NCBI GenBank assembly: GCA_003222085.1 | Contig: QHUK01000021.1 | Coordinates: 1 to 59,246 of the forward strand | From: Gemmatimonadota bacterium | Lineage (GTDB): Bacteria > Gemmatimonadota > Gemmatimonadetes > Gemmatimonadales > GWC2-71-9 | DNA: 59,246 nucleotides | Direction: 5' to 3' | In this document: positions 27,645 to 34,701 of the stretch, piece after piece | Layout: every line of letters begins with the position of its first letter | Numbering within the stretch: the first letter of the stretch is position 1 | Notes under the pieces: model-generated | What the model was told of the DNA's origin: nothing | Databases searched by the model: none | What the model saw: the letters and a program-made list of their open reading frames with translations, nothing else | Program-made: the position numbers and the translations under genes

Positions 27645-27782
27645 GCCTAACAAGCGCTTGAAGCTGCCGGGCGGACTCAAGTAGGGAAGAATTCTGTTGC
27701 CTCGCCCACCAGCTCGACCAACCGCTCCACCGCCTTGCGCCAGGGGCTATTGCGCCCGCAGCTTAAGCGCGATGCGTTAGGC
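27645..27782 (+). repeat. attC6 recombination site (138 bp)
   Basis: R'' GCCTAAC 27645-27651; R' GTTAGGC 27776-27782. The L boxes are GCGCTTGAAGCTG and CAGCTTAAGCGC. The central part (AAGTAGGGAAGAATT..., then ACCGCTCCACCGCCTTGCGC) is closely related to attC7 and unlike attC3-5. Confidence 0.93.
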
Positions 27783-27799
27783 GGCAGCCCGAATACGCG

Positions 27800-28747
27800 A
27801 TGAGAGCAGCCCTCGTAGCGTTCTGTGTCGTCGACCTTTGTGGTCGTCTCAGCGCACAAACGTCGGCTTGGCAGCCAACGCCGGGGCATAGGCAACTACC
27901 GATTTGGCCGACCAGCGTTCTCCATCGTCACACGCCAGCAGGCCCCGAGACCAAGACGACGCGCCCCAACGACCATTTGGTGGCTGATCGACCCTGGACC
28001 TACATACAAAACGTCTCGCAACCAACCCTCACCGTCTATTCGCCACCCGAACACAACACCGGCGCCGCCGTCATTGTTTTTCCGGGTGGCGGCTATCAGA
28101 TCCTTGCCATCGATCTTGAAGGCACGGAAGTCTGCGACTGGCTCACAGCGAGGGGGATAACTTGCGTCCTTCTCAAATACCGGGTCCCCAATGTCGGCCG
28201 GACATGGGATCAGCAATGCGGCTGTGATCGGGACACCAAATCCTCTGCGCCGCTGGAGGACGCCGTGCGGACCATTCGGCTCGTGCGGTATCACGCCGTC
28301 GAATGGCACATTGACCCACACAAGATCGGTGTTCTTGGATTCTCCGCAGGCGGCCATCTCGTCGCCGCGCTGAGCACGAACTATGACCGGCGACTCTATG
28401 CCTCGGTAGATACTGCGGACGTCGTGAGTGCCAGACCAGATTTCGCCGTGTTGGTCTATCCCGGACACCTGTATGACCCCGCGCGGCGGGCGCTGAATCC
28501 ACAGATTCGCGTAAAGCACGAGACGCCGCCGACGTTCATACTGCAGGCGCAGAATGACAGCGTAGATACTGTGCGGAATTCGCTCGCGTACTATGAAGCT
28601 CTCAGAGACGTCGGTGTACCAGCTGAATTGCACTTGTACGCCGAAGGCGGGCACGCATTTGGTCTGCGGCGGACCAATCTCGGAATCACGGCATGGCCAG
28701 GCTTGGTCGAGGACTGGTTAGCGACCCTCGGCATGCTCGCACGGTAG
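27800..28747 (+). CDS. Cassette 7, gene A: secreted alpha/beta-hydrolase (acetylxylan-esterase-like)
   Basis: A 315-residue hydrolase with a signal peptide ending near LSAQT. The oxyanion segment is VIVFPGGGYQILAIDLEG, the nucleophile elbow is GVLGFSAGGHLVAA (Ser), the acid lies in LQAQNDSVDTV (Asp) and the base in YAEGGHAFGLR (His). This is the BD-FAE/acetylxylan-esterase-like family, which removes acyl groups from plant polysaccharides or other small esters, acting in the periplasm or outside. It shares its cassette with the DUF6174 gene 78 bases downstream; no attC remnant is visible between them. Confidence 0.88.
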   Translation: MRAALVAFCVVDLCGRLSAQTSAWQPTPGHRQLPIWPTSVLHRHTPAGPETKTTRPNDHLVADRPWTYIQNVSQPTLTVYSPPEHNTGAAVIVFPGGGYQILAIDLEGTEVCDWLTARGITCVLLKYRVPNVGRTWDQQCGCDRDTKSSAPLEDAVRTIRLVRYHAVEWHIDPHKIGVLGFSAGGHLVAALSTNYDRRLYASVDTADVVSARPDFAVLVYPGHLYDPARRALNPQIRVKHETPPTFILQAQNDSVDTVRNSLAYYEALRDVGVPAELHLYAEGGHAFGLRRTNLGITAWPGLVEDWLATLGMLAR

Positions 28748-28825
28748 CATCGGCGCGAGCTCGCGCCCGAATGTGACCCTCCCAGCCTCCGCCTGGGTAT
28801 CTCCTTGTAACCGCGTCCTGACCAC

Positions 28826-29290
28826 ATGAACCGCTTCTTCACGGTAAGTGCCCTGGTTGTCCTCGCAGCCTCTCTCACGGCATGCGAGTCCCCCCTCTCG
28901 CCAGCGGAGCTCCGCGCGCTTGCCGATGCCGAGGCTCGCTGGGCGGCTCGCGGGTTCCAGGACTACACCTTCGAGATCAGGCGCTCGTGCTTTTGCGAAC
29001 CCTTGATCACGCAATGGGCCCGGGTTGAGGTCGTCGGCGGCCAGATGACCCGGGTTGTTCTGTTGGACACTGGCGCGGAAGTCCCGCCTGCCCAGCGGGG
29101 CCGCTTCGTAACGGTGGAGCAGGTCTTCACCAGCATCCGCGCGGCAAATCAGAATGAATTACTGGACGATGTCATCGTCGAGTACGATCAGCAGCTGGGA
29201 TTCCCGACGCGCGTCCGGTTTATTACAAAGCCCGACATTCTCGACGGTGGCAGCGCCAGCTACTTGCGCAACGCAGGACCACTTCCCTAA
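28826..29290 (+). CDS. Cassette 7, gene B: DUF6174 lipoprotein
   Basis: A 154-residue lipoprotein with lipobox LTAC near residue 20. The mature protein carries FQDYTFEIRRSCFCEPLITQ, the hallmark Tyr-x-Phe plus CFC segment of DUF6174, and ends with DDVIVEYDQQLGFPTRVRFI. The family is found mostly in Bacteroidota and Gemmatimonadota as surface or periplasmic lipoproteins of unknown function. It is the second gene of a two-gene cassette and ends ten bases before attC7. Confidence 0.82.
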   Translation: MNRFFTVSALVVLAASLTACESPLSPAELRALADAEARWAARGFQDYTFEIRRSCFCEPLITQWARVEVVGGQMTRVVLLDTGAEVPPAQRGRFVTVEQVFTSIRAANQNELLDDVIVEYDQQLGFPTRVRFITKPDILDGGSASYLRNAGPLP

Positions 29291-29300
29291 CGGGACCCCC

Positions 29301-29439
29301 GCCTAACAAGCGCTTGAAGCTGGCGGGCGCTCGCAAGTAGGGAAGAATTACGTTTCCTCACCCACGAGCTCAATCAGCCGCTCCAACGACCTTGCGCCCC
29401 TGGGCATTGCGCCCGCAGCTTAAGCGCGATCCGTTAGGC
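29301..29439 (+). repeat. attC7 recombination site (139 bp)
   Basis: R'' GCCTAAC 29301-29307; R' GTTAGGC 29433-29439. The L boxes are GCGCTTGAAGCTG and CAGCTTAAGCGC with an extrahelical G. The central part is a diverged copy of that in attC6. Confidence 0.93.
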
Positions 29440-29516
29440 GGCGCCTATTATGATAGCGCGGGTCCGCATTCGAGCTACGGCGAGGTTCCAACCTAAGGTT
29501 GTATGAGGATGGTTCT

Positions 29517-29978
29517 ATGAGTCCAAAGAAGGAAACGCAGAAGGCCGCCAAGAGCAGCACCGCGATCGGCAAGAAGTTCAAGGGATTCACGGACGAGGAA
29601 CGGCTCGCGATGAAGGAGCGCATCCAAGAGCTGAAGGCGGACAAGGCGGACGGGGAAAGCGCCGTGCTCGCGAAGATCGCCGCGATGCGGGAACCGGATC
29701 GCGCCTTGGGCAAGCGGCTCCATGCTATCATTAGAGCCAGCGCGCCAGCCCTCTCGCCGAAACTCTGGTACGGGATGCCCGCGTATGCCAAGGACGACAA
29801 GGTCGTCTGCTTCTTCCAAAGCGCGCAGAAGTTCAACACGAGGTACGCGACGTTAGGCTTCAGCGACAAGGCGAACCTCGACGAAGGCGCCCTGTGGCCG
29901 ACCGCCTTCGCGCTGAAGAAGTTGACTGCCACCGAAGAGGCAAGGATCGACGCGCTCGTGAAGAAAGCGGTAAGCTGA
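29517..29978 (+). CDS. Cassette 8: DUF1801 / YdhG-like protein
   Basis: A 153-residue protein. A lysine-rich N-terminus ([20 protein letters not shown]) precedes the DUF1801 core with [20 protein letters not shown] and [20 protein letters not shown], the region that in relatives such as YdhG and frataxin-like Fra proteins forms the ligand face. Members have been linked to iron handling in Bacillus, but most are uncharacterised. ATG 29517 has GAGGA eight bases upstream. It is the last recognisable cassette gene and lies 14 bases before a half attC site. Confidence 0.82.
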   Translation: MSPKKETQKAAKSSTAIGKKFKGFTDEERLAMKERIQELKADKADGESAVLAKIAAMREPDRALGKRLHAIIRASAPALSPKLWYGMPAYAKDDKVVCFFQSAQKFNTRYATLGFSDKANLDEGALWPTAFALKKLTATEEARIDALVKKAVS

Positions 29979-29991
29979 GTAGCGCTCTGCC

Positions 29992-29998
29992 GTCTAAC
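29992..29998 (+). repeat. Half attC site (R'' only) at the array end
   Basis: GTCTAAC fits R'' and lies 14 bases after the stop of the last cassette gene, exactly where an attC should begin. The following bases (ATTGCATGTCGAGG) do not match the L'' box, and no partner GTTRRRY with an L' box was found downstream. The site therefore looks truncated. Seven bases alone could occur by chance; position is the main support. Confidence 0.5.
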
Positions 29999-30003
29999 AT
30001 TGC

Positions 30004-30528
30004 ATGTCGAGGCAGATCGTGAGCATTGAGGCACACGTCATCCTTCGTGCCATTGTTGTCGGTATTGGCGCAACGATTGGCATAGACCTTTGGAATCTAT
30101 TTCTAAAGCGCGCATTCAGTATTCCATCGCTCAGCTACTGCTTGCTCGGACGCTGGCTTCGCCACATGCCGGAGGGCACCTTTCGGCATGCGAGTATTGC
30201 CGCCGCAGCACAGAAATCCTTTGAGTGCACGGCTGGCTGGATTGCCCACTACACTATCGGTGTCGTGTTCGCGGTTCTGTTTGTCGTTCTTTTATCAGCC
30301 GACTGGCTTACGCGACCGACCTTGCTGCCGGCACTGCTCTACGGCTTCGGCACCGTAGTGTTCCCGTTGTTCATCATGCAGCCGTCGTTCGGCCTCGGCA
30401 TTGCTGCATCCAGAACACCCAATCCAGCGCAGGCCAGACTGAAGAGCCTTGGAACACATGCCGTATTCGGAGTGGGGCTGTATGCATCTGCACTCGGTGT
30501 GCGCTACGTCCTGCAACCTCATTTCTAA
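30004..30528 (+). CDS. DUF2938 membrane protein
   Basis: A 174-residue inner-membrane protein with four hydrophobic segments. ATIGIDLWNLFLKRAFSIPS, YCLLGRWLRHMPEGTFRHAS, FIMQPSFGLGIAASRTPNPA and GTHAVFGVGLYASAL follow the DUF2938 pattern closely. The family is common on mobile regions and has no known function. The gene starts six bases after the half attC, so it may be a cassette that lost its boundary. ATG 30004 has no obvious ribosome-binding site; the next in-frame start would remove family-conserved sequence. Confidence 0.8.
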   Translation: MSRQIVSIEAHVILRAIVVGIGATIGIDLWNLFLKRAFSIPSLSYCLLGRWLRHMPEGTFRHASIAAAAQKSFECTAGWIAHYTIGVVFAVLFVVLLSADWLTRPTLLPALLYGFGTVVFPLFIMQPSFGLGIAASRTPNPAQARLKSLGTHAVFGVGLYASALGVRYVLQPHF

Positions 30529-30573
30529 CCACGGCCTCGCTGGCGCGAGCGGAACCGCGCCGTATGATAAGGC

Positions 30574-31038
30574 ATGGGGCGCACGGACCTTATTCAAGAG
30601 CTTGAACGGACTCGGGACGAGACGCTGAAGTGCTTCTCGCTCGACCGTGGGGACCTGGCGCGCACCTACGCGCCAGGCAAGTGGTCAGTCGGCTATATCC
30701 TGCACCATCTCTCCGATAGCGAGACCGTCTTCTTTGATCGCATCCGTCGAGTGCTTAGTGAGCCTCGTCCGGTGCTGTGGGTGATGGATCAGGATGCATG
30801 GGCTCGGGGTCTCGACTATTCGCGCGTGCCGCTCGATATCTCCCAGCGCGTATATGAATCGGTTCGCAACGCAATCATCTATTATGCCGGCCTGCAGTAT
30901 GAGCGCAGCGGCCATCTCGAGTTCGTGCATAGCGTAGACGGCGTACGCACGTTGCGGGATGAATTCGATAAGGTCGCCGCTCATAACGAACATCACCTGA
31001 GTCAGGTCAGGTTGGCGCTTGGGCGTCCAGCCGCCTGA
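30574..31038 (+). CDS. DinB-family protein
   Basis: A 154-residue four-helix DinB/YfiT-type protein. Metal-ligand histidines are in KWSVGYILHHLSDSE and AAHNEHHLSQVRLALG, the usual first and last helices. It differs strongly from the DinB proteins at 257-796 and 48596-49099, so it is not a local duplication. Relatives are thiol transferases or damage-inducible proteins, but this one is uncharacterised. It sits in the less GC-rich accessory tail after the cassette array. Confidence 0.82.
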   Translation: MGRTDLIQELERTRDETLKCFSLDRGDLARTYAPGKWSVGYILHHLSDSETVFFDRIRRVLSEPRPVLWVMDQDAWARGLDYSRVPLDISQRVYESVRNAIIYYAGLQYERSGHLEFVHSVDGVRTLRDEFDKVAAHNEHHLSQVRLALGRPAA

Positions 31039-31071
31039 CGCGCGCGCCTCTACTCTCACCCTGGAGCGGCC

Positions 31072-31518
31072 ATGAATCTCCGTCGCCTGTTAATCCCAGC
31101 CCTCGTGCCGACGGCCTTCGTCGCTGGCACTGCAGTCTCCGCTGCCTTCACGCAACAGGGCCAGCCCACCCCGATTGTGACGGAGATCGACTTCATGAAA
31201 GTGGCACCGGACAAGGAAGACGACTACCTCCGTCTGGAGCGGGAGCTCTGGAAGCCTGTCCACCGGGAGCGCATCCGCACTGGCAAGTTGCGCTCGTGGA
31301 CCCTTTACGCCGTACGCTTCCCGTTCGGGACGGAGCAGACCTACGACTACGTGACAGTCAACGAGTACAACTCGCTTGCCGACGCGGACCGGCCACTCGA
31401 CGATGTCTTCGCGAAGGTGCATCCCACCGTGCCGTTGCAGGAAATTGGGCGTCGCACGATCGGCGCCCGCCAGCTCGTGCGCGGGGAAGTCTGGTACCGA
31501 CTCGAGCACGTGGAGTAG
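31072..31518 (+). CDS. Exported small dimeric alpha/beta-barrel-like protein
   Basis: A 148-residue protein with a signal peptide (ALVPTAFVAGTAVSAAFTQQ). The body begins VTEIDFMKVAPDKEDDYLRL, like the first strand and helix of antibiotic-biosynthesis-monooxygenase/EthD-type ferredoxin-like domains, and continues with TYDYVTVNEYNSLADAD. Function is unknown. It ends at TAG 31516-31518, which is part of a hairpin shared with the converging four-helix-bundle gene. Confidence 0.65.
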   Translation: MNLRRLLIPALVPTAFVAGTAVSAAFTQQGQPTPIVTEIDFMKVAPDKEDDYLRLERELWKPVHRERIRTGKLRSWTLYAVRFPFGTEQTYDYVTVNEYNSLADADRPLDDVFAKVHPTVPLQEIGRRTIGARQLVRGEVWYRLEHVE

Positions 31519-31540
31519 AGACCCAGATAGCGGGTCTCTA
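31516..31540. terminator. Bidirectional hairpin containing two stop codons
   Basis: Perfect 9-bp arms TAGAGACCC / GGGTCTCTA flank a seven-base loop. The left arm starts with the TAG stop of the plus-strand gene; the right arm ends with CTA, the TAG stop of the minus-strand gene. The two genes therefore end within one palindrome. No long T-run follows, so efficiency as an intrinsic terminator is uncertain. Confidence 0.6.
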
Positions 31541-31891
31541 GGATGGAGGCTCGGTTAGGACCAGCTTCATGGAGTAAAACAAAGCGCGCCCGCTGAGACT
31601 CTCGAGCTCCTGACGCTCCTCTTTGGAGATCAGGCCCATCGCGTACCCCATCTCGAGGTAATACGCGATCTCCGAGAGCGCGGCGAGCGTCCGATCTACA
31701 CACGCTGCGAACATGCGACGATTCCGGAACCCGGACCCGCGCGCGATGCGACTCGAGGCGCACAAGCCTGCGGCCCACAGGTGCCCGGCGAGCGTTGCAT
31801 CCCGCTCTTCAAGCTTCTCGGCGAGCCGATGCACCGCCAACGTGAGTTGATGGCAGGCCTTGAATGCGTCCAACTCTTGGTAGGCCGACAC
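31538..31891 (-). CDS. Four-helix-bundle (23S rRNA intervening-sequence-type) protein
   Basis: About 117 residues of the IVP/avd-like four-helix family, found in rRNA intervening sequences, diversity-generating retroelements and isolated chromosomal spots. The start YQELDAFKACHQLTLAVHRL and the end ALSEIAYYLEMGYAMGLISK match the family pattern of four long helices with basic faces that bind nucleic acid. GTG 31891 is chosen because the family normally begins right before YxELxAW/F; a longer reading reaches TTG 31966. No reverse transcriptase or rRNA gene is near, so this is an isolated member. Confidence 0.72.
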   Translation of the reverse strand: MSAYQELDAFKACHQLTLAVHRLAEKLEERDATLAGHLWAAGLCASSRIARGSGFRNRRMFAACVDRTLAALSEIAYYLEMGYAMGLISKEERQELESLSGRALFYSMKLVLTEPPS

Positions 31892-31984
31892 GCTCCAACG
31901 ATACGTGAGGGGAAGCCCGGGGATAGAACCGGATTGTTGCAGCGCGCATCGAAAGATTGCAAACAAAGCGTTCCGTGGTTCGTT

Positions 31985-32024
31985 CGCGGGTAAACCCGCG
32001 GCTCGGCAGTGCCCGTAAACGGGC
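31985..32024 (+). repeat. REP-like double palindrome, copy 2
   Basis: CGCGGGTAAACCCGCG (31985-32000) and GCCCGTAAACGGGC (32011-32024) are joined by GCTCGGCAGT. The linker and spacing match copy 1 (184-227) although the stems differ by compensating changes. Confidence 0.65.
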
Positions 32025-32045
32025 GCGCCCGAGTCGAGTTATCAC

Positions 32046-32091
32046 GCCGGTTTACCGGCATTGCCGAGTCGCGGCTCTCAGCCGCGGACTC
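32046..32091 (-). repeat. REP-like double palindrome, copy 3 (inverted)
   Basis: Read on the minus strand, CGCGGCTGAGAGCCGCG is followed by ACTCGGCAAT and GCCGGTAAACCGGC, the same order as copies 1 and 2. With copy 2 it forms a head-to-head pair, like a BIME, between the divergent four-helix-bundle and Uma2 genes. Confidence 0.65.
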
Positions 32092-32166
32092 ATCGGATCA
32101 TGCCACGGTTGGGGCATCGGGGCGGGGGTCGGGATGATTGGAACCGTGAATCGACATTCCGTTGCT

Positions 32167-32736
32167 ATGTCCACTGACCGCGTCTACGTTCGTAGTATGC
32201 CACCGGTCCTCATGACCGCCGAGGAGCTGCTCCACACAAGCATCCCCGACAAGCGCGTGGAGCTCGTTCGAGGCGTCCTCGTCGTGCGGGAGCCCGCCGA
32301 GTACCGGCATGGGCGCGTGTCCATGAAGCTCGCATTCCTCCTGTCGAAACACGTGGAGGGGACAGAAGCGGGCCAGGTCGTTAGCGGCGACACGGGATTC
32401 AAGCTCGCGAGCGATCCGGACACCGTGCGCGCTCCTGATGTGGCGTTCATAGGCCGGGAACGACTCCCCGACCCTCAAAGCCGTGGCTTCCCCGCCCTCG
32501 GCCCGGACCTCGTCGTCGAGGTTCTCTTGCCCGACAACCGACCCGGCGAAACGCTCGCCAAGGTCGGCGATTGGCTCGAAGGGGGCGCGCGTCTCGTCTG
32601 GGTCATCGACCCTGAGCGGCACGTGGCTCGTGTGTACAGAGGGGATGGGACCGAGACGCACGTGGCCGAGACCGGCACGCTCGACGGCGAGGACGTGCTC
32701 CCGGGATTCTCCTGCGGGCTCCGCTCAATTCTGTAG
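32167..32736 (+). CDS. Uma2-family (DUF820) putative endonuclease
   Basis: A 189-residue protein with the PD-(D/E)XK nuclease-like fold of the Uma2 family. RVELVRGVLVVREPAEYRHG supplies the first acidic residue and the His, RAPDVAFIGRERLP the second Asp, and PDLVVEVLLPDNRPGETLAK the E-x-lysine core; in most members the last motif reads VEVLSPSD. WLEGGARLVWVIDPERHVAR completes the fold. The family is abundant in Cyanobacteria and other multicellular lineages and its biological role is open. Start ATG 32167 or 32197 cannot be decided; both precede LMTAEELL. Confidence 0.85.
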   Translation: MSTDRVYVRSMPPVLMTAEELLHTSIPDKRVELVRGVLVVREPAEYRHGRVSMKLAFLLSKHVEGTEAGQVVSGDTGFKLASDPDTVRAPDVAFIGRERLPDPQSRGFPALGPDLVVEVLLPDNRPGETLAKVGDWLEGGARLVWVIDPERHVARVYRGDGTETHVAETGTLDGEDVLPGFSCGLRSIL

Positions 32737-32742
32737 AAGAGC

Positions 32743-34701
32743 CTAAGCTGACGGGCGCACCCGCACGGTGAGCCGCGATTCCCCGGTACGTACCGGCCAG
32801 CGCGGCGTGAACGAGTGGCCCTGTACCGTTTCCTCGAAGCCGCGCTCGGAGCGGGACATGGTCGCGATGGGAAACGTCCACACGTCGGCCGCCGGCGTGA
32901 GATCGAGCTCTACTTGGGACGAGACCGAGATTTCAGGACAGAACAAGGCATCCGGCGGGAACGCCGCGGGATCCCAGCGGTAGCGCACCGTCAGCTCCCC
33001 GGCCTGGTCGAGCCTGATGCGTTTCTCGAGGAGCCCCGCGGCCGGCGGCGAGGTGCCCGGGTTTGGGTGAAGGACCACTTCCACCGCATGGGCCGACTGC
33101 TCCAGGGTCACGTGGAAAGCGGTGCGTGACCAGCAGGCGACCGACTCGAAGGCTCCACCTGCATAGCCATCCAACGTCACGTCACCCCTGAGTACCCGGT
33201 CCACGAGCAGCGCGCGGTCGCAAGGGTCGATCGGCGGCAGGCGCGGCAGCCGGACCATTTGCTCGAGCTCGTGGATACTCGGCGTGCCGTCCGCGGTGGG
33301 GGCCGCGTCCCCGTGGCCCGCGCGACCAGGGGCCGGCTCGTGGTACGACTCGCGTCTCCGGGTCAGCACGTCCGCATAGTTGATCCCCCGCTCGAACATC
33401 GTGTATTCCTCGACCACGCCGCCGCGGTGCGGGCTGACGAGCGCCGAGAAGACGCCCGAGTGGATCCACAGCTCCTCGGCTCCGTCGCCGTCGAGATCGA
33501 GCCGCTCGACGGCGAGCCCCTCGCCACGGCGCAGCTCGCCCTCGGCGAGTGCCAGGTTCCGCCAGATCGCGGCCCGCAGGTGCGGCAGGTACAATCCGCC
33601 GAACACGCCGTGCCAGTAGGCGTCGTTGCACTGGGCGCGGCCAATGGCGCGCCGCGCCGCGGGCGGGTCCCCGCGCTCGCGGCACAGGGCCGACAGCGCC
33701 AGCATTTTCTTGTGCATGCGATTCGCCTCGGGGTACTTCACCAGGAAGTTGCGCCAGTGCGCCCCGCGCACGAGCGCGCCGTCCGGCCCAGCGATGCGGG
33801 CCTCGCCCAGCTCCTGCTCGAGCACGGCCAGGCGACGGGCGGCCGCCGGCGGCAGCGCCCATGCTTCCATCTCTCGGTACGACGCCGTGGGGAGATAGGC
33901 GAGGCCCCCGCTGCGCACCGTGTCGAGGGCCGCGCCGGGCGTCGTGAGGCGAACCTCCCCCGCAGTGACGAGCGCCTCTACGCAATCGAGGAACTGCGCC
34001 AGCCAGCCTCGCGTGTACACCCAATCCTTGGTGCCGGGCCAGCCGCCGAACTTCTCACCGTCGTCCACGAACACGGCGAGCGGGCGGCCCGCGGTCCGCA
34101 AGTCGCGGAGGTACGCGCCGATCTCCGCCGGCGGCCTGAAGGGGATGAGATAGCGGAGCCGCTCATCGATGGGAAAGAGCGCGACTCGCTTGCCGCCACT
34201 CTCGGTCCAGAAGGGAGCGTGCAGCTGGTCCCGCTCGAAGCCACTCACGAGGAAGTGGCGGTCGTCGAGGACGACGTAGCGCACGCCGGCGTCGGCCAGA
34301 TGCGCCGCCAGATCGGGCTCCCACACCCGCTCGGTGAGCCACAGCCCCTTGGCCGTCACGCCGAAGCGACGTTCGATCGCCTCGCGCATCCACGCCACCT
34401 GCTCGACCCGATCGGCGGGCAGCAGGGACGCGAGCACCGGCTCGTAGAACCCCGCGAGCAAGAGCTCGACGTGACCCTCCGCCGCCAGGCGCCCGATCAG
34501 GTCGAGGTAGGCCGCGTCATGTGCTTCGAGCCACTCGAGCAGCGGGCCCGAGAGGTGCAGCGTGAACGGGAAGAAGCGGCGCTCCGCCAGCCGCTCGACG
34601 AGCGGCCGGTAGACGTCCCGCAGATGCTCCTGGAACACGTGGTCGAAGTTCCCCACCGGCTGGTGCAGGTGGACGCCGAACACGAAGCCGACCGGGTTCA
34701 C
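32743..34701 (-). CDS. GH57 4-alpha-glucanotransferase / amylase with DUF1925 and DUF1926
   Basis: A 652-residue GH57 enzyme of the Thermococcus 4-alpha-glucanotransferase type. Motif 1 is VHLHQPVGNF; the nucleophile is Glu124 in WLTERVWEPDL and the acid/base Asp214 in FVDDGEKFGGW, at the same numbers as in the archaeal enzyme. The DUF1925 domain (about residues 290-370) and the DUF1926 beta domain (about 390-650) follow. It moves alpha-1,4-glucan chains and so trims or rebuilds glycogen. GTG 34701 overlaps the previous stop. It is the last gene of the glycogen operon. Confidence 0.93.
   Translation of the reverse strand: MNPVGFVFGVHLHQPVGNFDHVFQEHLRDVYRPLVERLAERRFFPFTLHLSGPLLEWLEAHDAAYLDLIGRLAAEGHVELLLAGFYEPVLASLLPADRVEQVAWMREAIERRFGVTAKGLWLTERVWEPDLAAHLADAGVRYVVLDDRHFLVSGFERDQLHAPFWTESGGKRVALFPIDERLRYLIPFRPPAEIGAYLRDLRTAGRPLAVFVDDGEKFGGWPGTKDWVYTRGWLAQFLDCVEALVTAGEVRLTTPGAALDTVRSGGLAYLPTASYREMEAWALPPAAARRLAVLEQELGEARIAGPDGALVRGAHWRNFLVKYPEANRMHKKMLALSALCRERGDPPAARRAIGRAQCNDAYWHGVFGGLYLPHLRAAIWRNLALAEGELRRGEGLAVERLDLDGDGAEELWIHSGVFSALVSPHRGGVVEEYTMFERGINYADVLTRRRESYHEPAPGRAGHGDAAPTADGTPSIHELEQMVRLPRLPPIDPCDRALLVDRVLRGDVTLDGYAGGAFESVACWSRTAFHVTLEQSAHAVEVVLHPNPGTSPPAAGLLEKRIRLDQAGELTVRYRWDPAAFPPDALFCPEISVSSQVELDLTPAADVWTFPIATMSRSERGFEETVQGHSFTPRWPVRTGESRLTVRVRPSA

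Larger units (their letters stand above)
22930..29998 (+). mobile_element. Integron gene-cassette array without integrase (CALIN-type)
   Basis: Eight consecutive cassettes are bounded by seven full attC sites and one half-site. Each site begins RYYYAAC (GCCTAAC or GTCTAAC), continues AAGCGCTTGAAGCTGGCGG, and ends with CAGCTTAAGCGCGATCC then GTTRRRY. The two halves pair as GCGCTT(G)AAGCTG / CAGCTTAAGCGC, leaving an unpaired G, which is the strand-choice signature of folded attC sites. Cassette starts (first base after the G of R') are 22930, 23761, 24266, 25070, 25417, 25967, 27777 and 29434. All genes read towards their own attC. No tyrosine recombinase (IntI) gene exists in the window, so cassettes here can only be moved by an integrase encoded elsewhere. 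Confidence 0.93.

Noticed and set aside
23630..29439. The attC family as REP elements, terminators or a CRISPR array
   Set aside because: Ends follow RYYYAAC/GTTRRRY, the arms pair with one extrahelical G, spacing equals gene length, and all genes read the same way, which only the cassette model explains.
31538..31891. Four-helix-bundle gene as evidence of a diversity-generating retroelement or rRNA intervening sequence
   Set aside because: No reverse transcriptase, template/variable repeat pair or rRNA gene is present in the window.
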